Positions 45,101-53,679 of a stretch of DNA of 64,000 nt are shown here, piece by piece (position 1 is the first letter of the stretch; the number at the start of each line of letters is the position of its first letter). The notes beneath the pieces were generated by a model. It saw only the letters and a program-made list of their open reading frames with translations, was not told where the DNA came from and ran no database searches. Source of the DNA: Paraburkholderia rhizosphaerae (GTDB taxonomy: Bacteria > Pseudomonadota > Gammaproteobacteria > Burkholderiales > Burkholderiaceae); NCBI RefSeq assembly GCF_004366595.1, contig NZ_SORE01000001.1, positions 372,001 to 436,000 on the forward strand, in the 5' to 3' direction. A program made the translations under genes and the position numbers.

Positions 45101-47633
45101 GCGATCGTTTTTGCGGCGCGCGTTCGAAGCCGCGCTCGAAGCGGGCGATCTGTCGTACGCGTGTTATGCATGTGCCGATCTGGTCACGAACCGGATTGCC
45201 GCCGGCGACGCGCTTGCCGACATCGAGCGCGAAGCGATGCATGGGCTCGAATTCGCGCGCAAGGCCGGTTTTGGCCTCGTCAACGATGTGCTGATCGGGC
45301 AGCTGATGCTGACGCGAACGTTGCGCGGCCCAGTATCGCCGCAGGTTGCGGATGCCGACGCCGGGTTCGATGCGCGCAGCTTCGAGCAGCGTCTTGAGAA
45401 CACGCCGCAACTGGCGATCGCGGCGTCGTATTACTGGATTCGCAAGCTGCATCTGGGCGTCTACTTCGGCGACGATGCGGCCGCCATTGCCGCAGTGGCC
45501 AAGGCGCTGCCGTTCCTGTGGACCACGCCGACGCAGTTCGAATGCGCGGAATTCCATTTCTACGCGGCGCTGGCACGTGCCGCGCATTGCGATTCGGTGA
45601 CATCCGTCGAGCGCAGCCGGTTGCGGCAATCGATCGCCGAACATCATGAACGGCTGGCTGTGTGGGCGTCGAATTGCGCGGTCACTTTCGCGGATCGCGT
45701 CGCGTTGGTCGGCGCGGAAATCGCGCGCATCGACGGACGCGATATCGAAGCGTTGCGGCTCTACGAAGCCGCGATCGCGCTCGCACGCGATCGCGGCTTC
45801 ATTCATAACGAGGCGTTGGCCAACGAGCGCGCCGCGCGGTTTTGCGAGGCGCACGGCTTGCGGTCGATGGCCGACGCATTCCTGCGCAATGCGCGGCGCT
45901 GTTACCTGAGCTGGGGCGCCGACAACAAGGTGCGGCAGCTCGATCAGCGCTATGCGCAACTGACCGCGGAAGGGTCCGCGCCGGGGCCGACCCGCACGAT
46001 CCGCGCGCCGGTCGAACATCTGGATCTCGCGACCGTGCTGCGGGTGTCGCAAGCGGTGTCCGGCGAGATCGTGCTCGACAAGCTGATCGACACACTGATG
46101 CGAATCACGATCGAGCATGCGGGCGCCGTGCGAGGCCTGCTGATTCTGACGCAGGGCAATCAGCAGCGCATGGCGGCCGAGGCGGTCACCGTCGGCGACG
46201 CGATAACCGTACGGCGGCTCGATGAACCGTTGAATGCGCACGCGTTATCCGAAGCCATCGTACAGAAGGTGTTGCGTACGCATGAAGCGTTGATTCTCGA
46301 CGATGCGACGGTCGATTCCGTCTATGCCGCCGATCCGTACATCCGCGAACGCGTGGTGCGCTCGGTACTCTGCGTGCCGCTCGTCAATCAGAGCAAGACC
46401 GTCGGCGCGTTGTACCTCGAGAACAACCTGACCGCGCGCGCGTTCACGCCGACGCGCATCACGGTGCTGCATCTGATCGCGTCGCAGGCGGCGATCGCAC
46501 TCGAGAACACGCGGCTGTATCGTGATCTCGCGGAACGCGAAGCGAAGATCCGGCGCATCGTCGATGCGAACATCATTGGCATTTCGTTCTGGGACCTCGA
46601 AGGGCCGATCCACTCGGCCAACGACGCGTTCCTGCAGATTGTCGGCTATGACCGCGAAGACCTCGCCGCGGGCCGGCTGCGCTGGACCGATCTGACGCCG
46701 CCGGAATGGCGCGTGCATCATGACAGCAAGTGGACGCCGGAACTGAAGATGACCGGCAACGTGCAACCGTATGAGAAGGAGTATTTCCGCAAGGACGGTA
46801 CACGCGTGCCGGTGCTGGTCGGCTCGACCACGTTCGACGAATCGCGCAATCAGGGCGTGTCGTTCGTGCTCGATCTGACGGAAAGCAAGCGCGCCGAAGA
46901 GACGTTGCGTGTGATGCAGTCCGAGCTTGCGCATGTGAACCGCGTCGCGACGATGGGACAGCTGACCGCGTCGATCGCGCACGAGGTGAACCAGCCGATC
47001 GCCGCGACGGTCTCTAATGCGGAGGCCGCGCTGCGCTGGCTGAACCGGCAGCCGCCCGATCTGAAGGAGGTGCGCGAAGCGACCGAGCGCATCGTCAAGG
47101 AGGGCCATCGCGCGGCCGATGTGATCGGCCGGATTCGCGCGCTGATCAAGAAGGCGCCGCCGGTGAAGGACCGCGTGAGCATCAACGATGCGATTCGGGA
47201 TGTGTTCGAACTCGTGCGCGGCGAGATCGTGAAAAACGATGTGCTGGTGCGCACCGAGCTCTCCGCGGGCTTGCCGGTGATTTACGGCGATCGCGTGCAG
47301 CTGCAGCAGGTGTTGCTGAATCTGATCGTGAATGCGATTGAAGCGATGAGCGGCGTGGCGGACGGCGCGCGGCACCTGTCGATCACGACGCGCCACGCGG
47401 ACGATTTCGACGGGGTGCACGTCGAGGTGCGCGATACCGGGCCGGGGTTGGATCTCGAGCGTGTGGATCTGCTATTCGAAACGTTCTACTCGACCAAGGC
47501 GAGCGGAATGGGCATGGGGCTCGCGATCTGCCGCTCGATTGTCGAGGCGCATGGCGGTAGCCTGTGGGCTTACGCGAATGAGCCGCGTGGCGCGGTGTTC
47601 CTGTTCACACTGCCCGTTGATGGCGCGCTTTAG
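42141..47633 (+). CDS. Giant multidomain sensor: protein-kinase-like, AAA/TPR, GAF, PAS, histidine kinase
   Basis: 1,830 residues from a tentative GTG at 42141. Order: protein-kinase-like domain (about 30-270), with HKDLKPAH at about residue 124 and TGFGLA at 144 where DFG is expected, so the metal-binding Asp is absent; AAA/MalT-type NTPase with SGYSGVGKSS near 330; a long TPR-like helical region to about 1280; GAF about 1310-1465; PAS about 1475-1590; HisKA with phospho-acceptor His1614 (SIAHEVNQPIAATVS); HATPase_c with DTGPGLDLE and GMGMGLAICRSIVEAHGG at the end. Such proteins are soluble sensors in Burkholderia; no response regulator gene is adjacent. An upstream ATG at 42054 in the same frame lacks a ribosome site. 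Confidence 0.9.
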   Translation: MVDSSFEVLANDGDRAFCRTTRTNPDGTQTSVLTVRPAGEPPSAASLDRVSHEYGLKDQLHSAWAVRPLELVRQGDQTVMVCEDPGGEPLERLLGTPFDSARFLPLAVGIAAAVGELHQSGLVHKDLKPAHILVDEAAGAVRLTGFGLATLLPRERQAPEPPETIAGTLAYMAPEQTGRMNRSIDARSDLYSLGITFYQMLTGTLPFTAAEPMEWVHCHIARKPVPPDVRSRHVPAQVSHIVMKLLAKTVEERYQTAAGLERDLRRALSAWQARRRIDPFPPGEHDIPDRLLIPEKLYGREREIAVLLDAFEHVVSDGTPRLLLVSGYSGVGKSSVVNELHKVLVPPRGLFAWGKFDQYKRNVPYATVAQAFQCLVSRILGKSDEELGRWRAALQEALGPNGRLMVNLVPQLALIIGQPPAPPDVPLQDQQARFQAVFRRFLGVFAQPEHPLTLFLDDLQWLDSATLDLIEHLITHPEVRHLLLVGAYRDNEVGPAHPLARTLARLRGTRGRVDEIVLAPLGLGDVGRLLADALHLDAAHVQPLAELVFEKTGGNPFFTIQFLLALAEQAQLAFDADAVSWTWDLPRIRMMGFTDNVADLMAAKLGRLSRDTQQALGQLACLGNVARADTLAVVYGAAEETTHAALWDAVRAGLVLRSDGTYTFLHDRIHEAAYALIPEGARAGAHLRIGRALAAITPTDELDDSIFDIVNQFDLGAALISTEPEREQVARLNLMAGKRAKAASAYQAALRYCRAGRALLAQNEWEQCYRLTFDLELNAAECEYLNGEMAAANAHLAMLSTRAQTMVDLAAVTCIRINLFTTLDQSDCAVEVGLEYLRKMGGRWSPHPVADDVLDTYQQLWQRLGALSNDALRDLPMMKDPERSGTMDVLTVLTSPALFSDPDLFRLVVSEMAVLSLEHGHSDGSSLAYAWLGGVLGSYLGEYDAGYRYGRLGLELVEKRGLDRFRARVYLVFAVHISHWMEPLHVSRSFLRRAFEAALEAGDLSYACYACADLVTNRIAAGDALADIEREAMHGLEFARKAGFGLVNDVLIGQLMLTRTLRGPVSPQVADADAGFDARSFEQRLENTPQLAIAASYYWIRKLHLGVYFGDDAAAIAAVAKALPFLWTTPTQFECAEFHFYAALARAAHCDSVTSVERSRLRQSIAEHHERLAVWASNCAVTFADRVALVGAEIARIDGRDIEALRLYEAAIALARDRGFIHNEALANERAARFCEAHGLRSMADAFLRNARRCYLSWGADNKVRQLDQRYAQLTAEGSAPGPTRTIRAPVEHLDLATVLRVSQAVSGEIVLDKLIDTLMRITIEHAGAVRGLLILTQGNQQRMAAEAVTVGDAITVRRLDEPLNAHALSEAIVQKVLRTHEALILDDATVDSVYAADPYIRERVVRSVLCVPLVNQSKTVGALYLENNLTARAFTPTRITVLHLIASQAAIALENTRLYRDLAEREAKIRRIVDANIIGISFWDLEGPIHSANDAFLQIVGYDREDLAAGRLRWTDLTPPEWRVHHDSKWTPELKMTGNVQPYEKEYFRKDGTRVPVLVGSTTFDESRNQGVSFVLDLTESKRAEETLRVMQSELAHVNRVATMGQLTASIAHEVNQPIAATVSNAEAALRWLNRQPPDLKEVREATERIVKEGHRAADVIGRIRALIKKAPPVKDRVSINDAIRDVFELVRGEIVKNDVLVRTELSAGLPVIYGDRVQLQQVLLNLIVNAIEAMSGVADGARHLSITTRHADDFDGVHVEVRDTGPGLDLERVDLLFETFYSTKASGMGMGLAICRSIVEAHGGSLWAYANEPRGAVFLFTLPVDGAL

Positions 47634-48300
47634 TTTTCTTCGAAGACCACCACGCTGCGCGCATCCACGTGACCTTGGTCATGCTCGATCGCAATCCATT
47701 CTCCGGCCGCGGCGATGTCGCGCGGACTATCGAGCGACGTATCGACGATGCGCCGCCAGCCGCGTCCGCGCTCGAGCGATCGCGCGTGAAGCCGCCGACG
47801 TGCAGTTCGTAGATCACCGCGTCATTCAGGTCGCGCCACGGCCGCATCGCGAATGCGGGTAGCGGGTTTGTGACGATCGCACGGTTTGTCGTGTGCCGCG
47901 CGCGCGTGCGATCGTCGGCGGGGCGCCGGAGCCACAGGTCGGTCGCGACTGCGCGCGTGTACGGGTCGAGCAGCTCGTTGGCGGGGTCGAACGTGCGACC
48001 GGTGAACTGGGTGTCGCGCGGTCCGCCCATCCGCCGCGTGTAACACGTATGCGGTGGCAGATCTTCGGCCAGCACATGCCAGTAGAAAAAAGTGCGATTG
48101 TGCTCGGGTGACAGTGTGATCACCTGGAATGGTTCGCGGCTATCGGGCGCCGCGTATAAAAGCAGCTCGGCATGCGTCGCATGCCTGCAAAAGATGCTGA
48201 AGTTGACCCGTTCGGGCACGACCGTCGCGCCGGGCGGAAAGCGTGACGCGGCGCTATTCCGATAGCCGCTCGCCGGAAGGTCTTCAAAGCCGGCGCTCAA
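47630..48300 (-). pseudogene. glgX: Glycogen debranching enzyme (GlgX-like) remnant with large internal deletion
   Basis: The first about 170 residues match the N-terminal CBM48 and start of the catalytic domain of GlgX (WHVLAEDLPPHTCYTRRMGG, DPYTRAVATDLW, and AVIYELHVGGFTRD). About 20 bases later, in another frame, comes a C-terminal stretch typical of GlgX-type enzymes: GWRRIVDTSLDSPRDI, then SVVVFEEN and a stop at 47630. So roughly 450 or more codons are missing and the join near 47770 is out of frame. The surviving N-terminal frame continues to a stop at 47605 with an unrelated tail. TTG start, overlapping the end of glgP. Confidence 0.82.
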
Positions 48301-50785
48301 GAGCGATCCTCACCGGCTTGATGTTCCAGATCTGCGCGCAGTATTCACGAATTGCGCGGTCCGACGAGAACTTGCCCGAATGCGCGGTGTTGAAGATCGA
48401 CATGCGGGTCCAGCGCCGCGAGTCCTGCCACGCGACGCTGACGTCCTGCTGGCGCGCGACATAGGCGGCATAGTCGGCCAGTACGAGGAACGGGTCGTGA
48501 TTCACCAGGTTGTCGACCAGCGGGCGGAACATCTCGCGATCGCCGCGCGAGAAATGGCCGCTGCTGATTAATTCGATCACGCCATGCAGTTCCTCGTTGG
48601 CACGCGCGTAGTCGGCGGGCCGATAGCCTTCGCGCTTCACGCGCTCGACATCGTCTGCGGTGAGGCCGAACAAAAAGAAGTTTTCGTCTCCGACTTCCTC
48701 GCGAATCTCGATGTTCGCGCCGTCGAGCGTGCCGATGGTCAGCGCCCCGTTCATCATGAATTTCATGTTGCCGGTGCCGGATGCTTCCTTGCCGGCTGTT
48801 GAAATCTGTTCGGACAGGTCCGCGGCCGGATAGATGAATTGCGCGTTCTTGACGTTGAAATCCGGAAAGTACACGACCTTCAACTGCCCGTTGACGGCCG
48901 GATCGTTGTTCACGACTTCGGCCACGCCGTTGATCAGGCGGATGATCAGCTTCGCCATCGCGTAACCAGGCGCTGCCTTGCCGCCGAACACGAAGCAACG
49001 CGGCGGAACTGTCAGATGCGGATCGCGCCGCAGGCGCTGGTACAACGTGATGATGTACAGCGCGTTCAGGTGTTGCCGCTTGTACTCGTGAATGCGTTTG
49101 ACTTGTATGTCAAATAGCGCGGCCGGGTCGACCACAATGCCTGTCGCGTTGCGAATATTGGCGGCAAGCAGCTCCTTGTTGGTGCGCTTGACGCGGCGCC
49201 AGCGGTCCTGGAACGCCGCATCGTCGACACAGGTGTCGAGTTTGCGCAGTCGGGTGAGATCGGTGATCCAGCCGTCGCCGACGGTTTCGTCCAGCAGCTT
49301 CGTGAGAGACGGATTGCTGAGCGCCATAAAGCGGCGCGGCGTAACGCCGTTGGTAACGTTATGAAAGCGCTCGGGCCACAGGTCGGCGAAATCGCGCAGC
49401 ACGGTTTGTTCGAGCAGTTGCGTATGGAGCGCGGCCACCCCGTTGACCGCGTGGCTGCCGACGGTGGCCAGATGCGCCATGCGCACGCGCTTTGCGCCGC
49501 TCTCATCGATTAGCGACATACGCGCGAGACGTGCGTCATCGCCAGGATAGCGCAGGCGGACTTCATCGAGAAACCGCCGGTTGATCTCGTAGACGATTTC
49601 AAGCAACCGTGGCAGCAAGTTTTGAAACAGCGGCAAACCCCAGGTTTCGAGCGCTTCGGGCAATAGCGTGTGATTCGTGTAGGCGAGTGCGCGCCGCGTG
49701 ATTTCCCATGCCTCGTCCCATGGCATGAGCTTTTCGTCGACCAGCAGACGCATCATCTCTGCGACCGCGATCGACGGATGCGTGTCGTTCAGCTGCGCGG
49801 TAAATACATCAGCAAGGCGGCCGACCGGCTCGCCTTTAAGCTCGAGCAAACGTAGGATGTCCTGTAGCGAACACGAGACGAAGAAGTACTGCTGAGCGAG
49901 CCGCAGGCGCTTGCCGGCATCTGGTTCGTCGTTCGGATAGAGCACCTTCGACAGCGTTTCGGATTTGACCTTTTCGTGTACGGCTTCGTAGTAATCGCCA
50001 GCATTGAAGTCCTGCAAGTCAAACGATTCGACAGCCTCGCTTTTCCAAAGCCTTAACGTGTTGCATGTGTTGACGCGATAGCCCGGTATCGGGGTATCGC
50101 AAGCTACGCCCTTGACTGTGTATGCCGGAATCCAGCGTACCCGAAGGCGCCCCTGTGCATCGGTTTGCTGTTCCGTACGGCCGCCAAAGTTCACATAGAA
50201 CGCGACATCAGGAAGCAGGATTTCCCACGGGTTACCTTTTTGAAGCCACTTATCGGTGACTTCGACTTGCCAGCCGTCACAAATTTTCTGGTCGAAGATG
50301 CCGAATTCATAGCGGATGCCATAACCGATAGCGGGAACTTCAAGCGTCGCCAATGAGTCGAGATAGCAAGCCGCCAGGCGCCCCAGCCCACCGTTGCCAA
50401 GCCCGGGTTCTTCCTCGATTGCGAGCAGCGCTTCAAGATTGATGCCGAGCGCCTGCAATGCGTCGCGCGCATTACTTTCAATGCCAAGGTTGATCAGGTT
50501 GTTGCCGAGCTGCGGTCCGATCAGAAATTCGGCGGACAGATAGCACGCTACCTTCGCATTGCGCGTGACGTAGGTGTACATGCTGGCGACTCGGCGAGCC
50601 ATCATCCGGTCGCGTACCGCATACGCGAGCGCCATATACCAGTCGTACGTCGTCGCAATCTCCGGATAGCGCGCTTGCAGACAGATCAGGTTATCGACAA
50701 TGTCGCGTTTTAGCGCATCAATGCCAAGACCACTGCGAGCGGGCTCCGCGCTGGGCGCTGACGTGAGGGAGAGGGCTTCGTCCAT
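48284..50785 (-). CDS. glgP: Glycogen/alpha-glucan phosphorylase
   Basis: 833 residues, the normal GlgP length. EPGLGNGGLGRLAACYLDSLA in the first quarter, a central phosphorylase core, and the PLP region EASGTGNMKFMMNGALTIGTLDGANIEI. It releases glucose-1-phosphate from glycogen. It precedes the glgX remnant on the same strand, so the pair was probably an operon of glycogen breakdown. Confidence 0.96.
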   Translation of the reverse strand: MDEALSLTSAPSAEPARSGLGIDALKRDIVDNLICLQARYPEIATTYDWYMALAYAVRDRMMARRVASMYTYVTRNAKVACYLSAEFLIGPQLGNNLINLGIESNARDALQALGINLEALLAIEEEPGLGNGGLGRLAACYLDSLATLEVPAIGYGIRYEFGIFDQKICDGWQVEVTDKWLQKGNPWEILLPDVAFYVNFGGRTEQQTDAQGRLRVRWIPAYTVKGVACDTPIPGYRVNTCNTLRLWKSEAVESFDLQDFNAGDYYEAVHEKVKSETLSKVLYPNDEPDAGKRLRLAQQYFFVSCSLQDILRLLELKGEPVGRLADVFTAQLNDTHPSIAVAEMMRLLVDEKLMPWDEAWEITRRALAYTNHTLLPEALETWGLPLFQNLLPRLLEIVYEINRRFLDEVRLRYPGDDARLARMSLIDESGAKRVRMAHLATVGSHAVNGVAALHTQLLEQTVLRDFADLWPERFHNVTNGVTPRRFMALSNPSLTKLLDETVGDGWITDLTRLRKLDTCVDDAAFQDRWRRVKRTNKELLAANIRNATGIVVDPAALFDIQVKRIHEYKRQHLNALYIITLYQRLRRDPHLTVPPRCFVFGGKAAPGYAMAKLIIRLINGVAEVVNNDPAVNGQLKVVYFPDFNVKNAQFIYPAADLSEQISTAGKEASGTGNMKFMMNGALTIGTLDGANIEIREEVGDENFFLFGLTADDVERVKREGYRPADYARANEELHGVIELISSGHFSRGDREMFRPLVDNLVNHDPFLVLADYAAYVARQQDVSVAWQDSRRWTRMSIFNTAHSGKFSSDRAIREYCAQIWNIKPVRIALERRL

Positions 50786-51176
50786 GGGCAGTCCTTGTCC
50801 TTGCTGTCGAGCAGGTAGATCGTGCCGACCGACAGGTCATTGCATGCGCGTGATCGCGCGTATGCGCGGAATAAACCGGCGTTCGTTGCCGCCGAAGCGC
50901 GGCTTGCTGAGAGCCCGTTTGGGGATGCCTGATGATGCCGACGTCTGCTGTTGTTGCAGCGTTTTCCCGAGCGCGGACTGTATGCCGCGCAGGCGCTGTT
51001 CCGGTTTCGCCGGGCCGCGTCGCGCCTGCCGGCGGACACGCTCGATGCCATTTACGTTCGCTAGCCCCAAGGGCGTACCACAACGCAGCATACGTTACTA
51101 TTCGTAGAAAGCAAGGCGCGATTCCGGCCCGTTTGCGCGTGCGTCGCGCTTGCTAGCCGGCTTCAGGAGACACGTT
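50786..51176. other. Intergenic region between glgP and the small exported gene
   Basis: 390 bases separating divergent genes. No gene, RNA or operator could be supported. Only a moderately good ribosome site (CAGGAGA) at the far end belongs to the next gene. Confidence 0.5.
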
Positions 51177-51449
51177 ATGAACAACTCGTTCTCAGCCGTT
51201 TTAGCTGTCGCAACTTGCGTTGCGCTGAGCATCGCGCCAGTCGATTACGCGTCCGCGCAAACGGGTGGCGGCGTAACGAGGCATATGCAGAATGCGCAAC
51301 GGTCCGCGCACGAAAAGGCTCGTGCAGCAAGAGGTGCAAGTGGGGCTGCAAGTGGGGCTGCAAGCGGTACCGCAAACGGCGCCGCGCAAAATCAGACGAA
51401 ACTGCAAAAGGAAATGTCGCCGCCCGCGCCGGCCTCCGATGCGCATTGA
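51177..51449 (+). CDS. Small exported Ala/Ser/Gly-rich protein
   Basis: 90 residues. Signal peptide (SFSAVLAVATCVALSIAPVDYASA) cleaved near ASAQ, then a short polar protein with repeats ARGASGAASGAASGTANGAA encoded by tandem 12-base units GCAAGTGGGGCT at about 51336-51371. No known family. AGGAGA lies 7 bases before the ATG. Confidence 0.65.
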   Translation: MNNSFSAVLAVATCVALSIAPVDYASAQTGGGVTRHMQNAQRSAHEKARAARGASGAASGAASGTANGAAQNQTKLQKEMSPPAPASDAH

Positions 51450-51529
51450 ATGCACGTCGTAGCGTCAGGCTCTCCCACCGCAATCGAAGTTGCCGCGATG
51501 CGCCGGCCTCGTCACGTTAGTGACACTTA

Positions 51530-51748
51530 TTACAGCGCGCTTTTGTTTTTCTTCTCCGACGATCGTCGAAACGAGATCAGGTTCAGCGCGATCACCGCTA
51601 TCGCGACGCCGACAAATATGGCGAGGGCGCCGTAGCGAAACTCAGTGATCCGGTCGTATAGCAACCCGTGAATCGTCGAATAAAGTCCGCCGAGCCAGAC
51701 CATGACGCCCACCAGCGCAATCGCCACTCGTCTTTCGGATTTCTTCAT
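51530..51748 (-). CDS. Small two-helix membrane protein
   Basis: 72 residues from an ATG with GAGGCAG upstream. Two hydrophobic segments (VAIALVGVMVWLGGLYSTI and LAIFVGVAIAVIALNLISF) are joined by HGLLYDRITEFRYG and followed by a basic tail. Function unknown. It follows a lipoprotein gene by 17 bases, so the two are probably co-transcribed. Confidence 0.72.
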   Translation of the reverse strand: MKKSERRVAIALVGVMVWLGGLYSTIHGLLYDRITEFRYGALAIFVGVAIAVIALNLISFRRSSEKKNKSAL

Positions 51749-51765
51749 CGCTGCCTCTAACGTTT

Positions 51766-52272
51766 CTAGAACCTGCCGCGCATGCTCGGATCGCGCGTGG
51801 TATCCGGCGTCTTCTGCGTGAGCCGCAGAATTCCCTGGTCGTCGAAGTAGAAGCTGAATATCAGGTTGGTGATGTTGTTTTCCTGATAGCGATACGACCA
51901 GACCTCGCGCTGCATGCGCCTGAAGTAGGACGTCTCGAACGGACGGCCGAAATTGACCAGCACGTCGTCGCGCGTCCACACGCCGACCTGCGCGCGAGCA
52001 AACTCACTCGCCTGGAGGACTTGCCTCGCGCTGACGACCTTGCCGGATGCATCGATGTCGACCGCCGTGGTAGTCGTGCCCATCGGCTGCGTCGGCCACA
52101 TCAGCCGCCGGCCGCCATCCGGCAGATTGTAGGTTTCGCGCGGCGGACCCAGTCGTGCGATGACCGACGCTTCATCGGCGCCAGGCTGGATTTGCTGATG
52201 CGGCTGCGCACACGCGGATATCACCAGAATTAACGCGCAAGCACGCAGCCAGGCGAAACGCCTGCTCATCAT
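51766..52272 (-). CDS. BamE/OmlA-like outer-membrane lipoprotein
   Basis: 168 residues. Signal with lipobox-like LVISAC placing a Cys at about residue 21, then two BamE/SmpA_OmlA-type repeats: GADEASVIARLGPPRETY and the later WTRDDVLVNFGRPFETSYF, each with the GxP turn typical of this fold. BamE proteins help outer-membrane protein assembly, but the duplicated unit suggests a paralogue rather than BamE itself. AGGGAGA precedes the ATG. Confidence 0.78.
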   Translation of the reverse strand: MMSRRFAWLRACALILVISACAQPHQQIQPGADEASVIARLGPPRETYNLPDGGRRLMWPTQPMGTTTTAVDIDASGKVVSARQVLQASEFARAQVGVWTRDDVLVNFGRPFETSYFRRMQREVWSYRYQENNITNLIFSFYFDDQGILRLTQKTPDTTRDPSMRGRF

Positions 52273-52603
52273 CGTTCTCCCTTCGGCGGTCGCGGCGGGC
52301 TGCGTCGGGTCGTGTCAGAGTACTCAGTATCCCGATGGAATAGGCCGACCTGATGCCGACTCACGAGTGACCAACAAGCTTATTACACCGATATCGCCCC
52401 CGGTATTGGATCAAGGTCCAATATCGTTTTGCGCGTCGGCGTCCGATACTCGATCGTGGCGGCACATCGATTGAAAACGGGCGCGCCGCGCGATGGCGGC
52501 ATACCGCAACTTTTTCAAACAACGTTACCAATCGACACGCGCCGCGGCTATTACAGGAAACGCCCGCAATGCGTGAAGCGGGTTGTCAAAAGGTTCTCGA
52601 TCC
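52273..52603. other. Intergenic region upstream of the glycine-zipper gene
   Basis: 331 bases between divergent genes. An inverted repeat TATTGGA-N6-TCCAATA is at 52404-52423. No gene was recognised; promoters for both genes should lie here. Confidence 0.5.
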
Positions 52604-53080
52604 ATGACTCGAACGATACGACTTGCGCCGGCACTGGCGATCATGCTGCTGATCGGCAGTGCGCATGCGCAGCAACCGATCATTTACCCCGCGAAGGGCC
52701 AGAGCCCGCAGCAGCAGGCGAGCGATATGGGCCAATGCCAGGCGTGGGCGAAACAAACGACCGGCGTCGACCCTGCGGCGCTTGCTCAGCGCGCGGCGAA
52801 CCAGCCTCCGCCACCCGGGCCGCAAGGCGAACGGGTGCGAGGCGCCGCGGGCGGCGCAGCGATGGGTGCGGCGATTGGTGCGATCGCGGGCGACGCGGGT
52901 AAGGGCGCGGCGATCGGCGCGGTGACCGGCACGGTGGGAGGCGGCATTCGCCAACGCCGCAATGCGTCCGCCGCCGCGCAGCAACAACAGGCTGTCGCGC
53001 AAGATACATCGCAGCAACTGGCTGTTTTCAACCGCGCGCTATCGGCGTGCATGAGTGGACGAGGCTACACAATCAACTAG
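52604..53080 (+). CDS. Exported glycine-zipper protein
   Basis: 158 residues. Signal peptide (LAPALAIMLLIGSAHA), a Gln/Pro-rich stretch, Cys-containing DMGQCQAWAKQTTGVDP, then a clear glycine zipper GAAGGAAMGAAIGAIAGDAG and KGAAIGAVTGTVGGGI, as in YMGG/Rick_17kDa-like outer-membrane-associated proteins. The ATG at 52604 follows AAAGG. No assigned function. Confidence 0.78.
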   Translation: MTRTIRLAPALAIMLLIGSAHAQQPIIYPAKGQSPQQQASDMGQCQAWAKQTTGVDPAALAQRAANQPPPPGPQGERVRGAAGGAAMGAAIGAIAGDAGKGAAIGAVTGTVGGGIRQRRNASAAAQQQQAVAQDTSQQLAVFNRALSACMSGRGYTIN

Positions 53081-53106
53081 CTTCCACGCTAGCGGAGGTG
53101 ACGACC

Positions 53107-53505
53107 GTGAAGAGAACACTAACAGCAATCTCTTGCGCCGTTGCCAGCGCGCTTGTGCCGACGTGGAGCGTTGCTGCGGATTTCGACGGCAAAACGCCGC
53201 TGATCTGTGCTACCTACGATGCGCATTCGTGCGACCCCGGCGTGCTATGCGAGCGCGCGTTGCCTGGCGATATCGGCTTGCCGCAGTTCATGCGAGTCGA
53301 CTTCGCGAAGAAGACGATCGAAGGCACGTCGCGCACGACTCCGATCCAGTCCATCGACAAGACGCCGGGACAAGTCCTGATGCAGGGCAACGAGTTGGGT
53401 TTTGGCTGGACGATGGTGATCGACTCGGCCACCGGCGAGATGACCTCGACGATCGTGAACCGCGACAGCACGTTCGTGATGTTCGGTGCGTGCACGCCGA
53501 AATAG
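53107..53505 (+). CDS. Exported protein of unknown function
   Basis: 132 residues from a GTG with GGAGG 9 bases upstream. Signal peptide (LTAISCAVASALVPTWSVAA), then DGKTPLICATYDAHSCDPGVLC, with Cys residues that may form disulfides, and a beta-rich body. It resembles uncharacterised periplasmic proteins; no family name is assigned. It follows the glycine-zipper gene by 26 bases and may be co-transcribed. Confidence 0.68.
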   Translation: MKRTLTAISCAVASALVPTWSVAADFDGKTPLICATYDAHSCDPGVLCERALPGDIGLPQFMRVDFAKKTIEGTSRTTPIQSIDKTPGQVLMQGNELGFGWTMVIDSATGEMTSTIVNRDSTFVMFGACTPK

Positions 53506-53679
53506 GCGTTAGTCCACTGCGGCTTGCACCGGGGTTTCAAGCGCAAATGCGAGTGACGCTGGTTTTCCCTGAGGGCTTTTACCGATGCATTGAGCGTGTT
53601 GCTTGCAAGTACGGTGCTACAAAACCAGTGTGAATGACCTAACATCATAGTGAGTTGACGCTTCCATCAAGGAGCGGCC

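Noticed and set aside
50786..51176. Possible phasin-like remnant on the minus strand
   Set aside because: Only a short stretch reads like phasin, no start or full domain could be defined.
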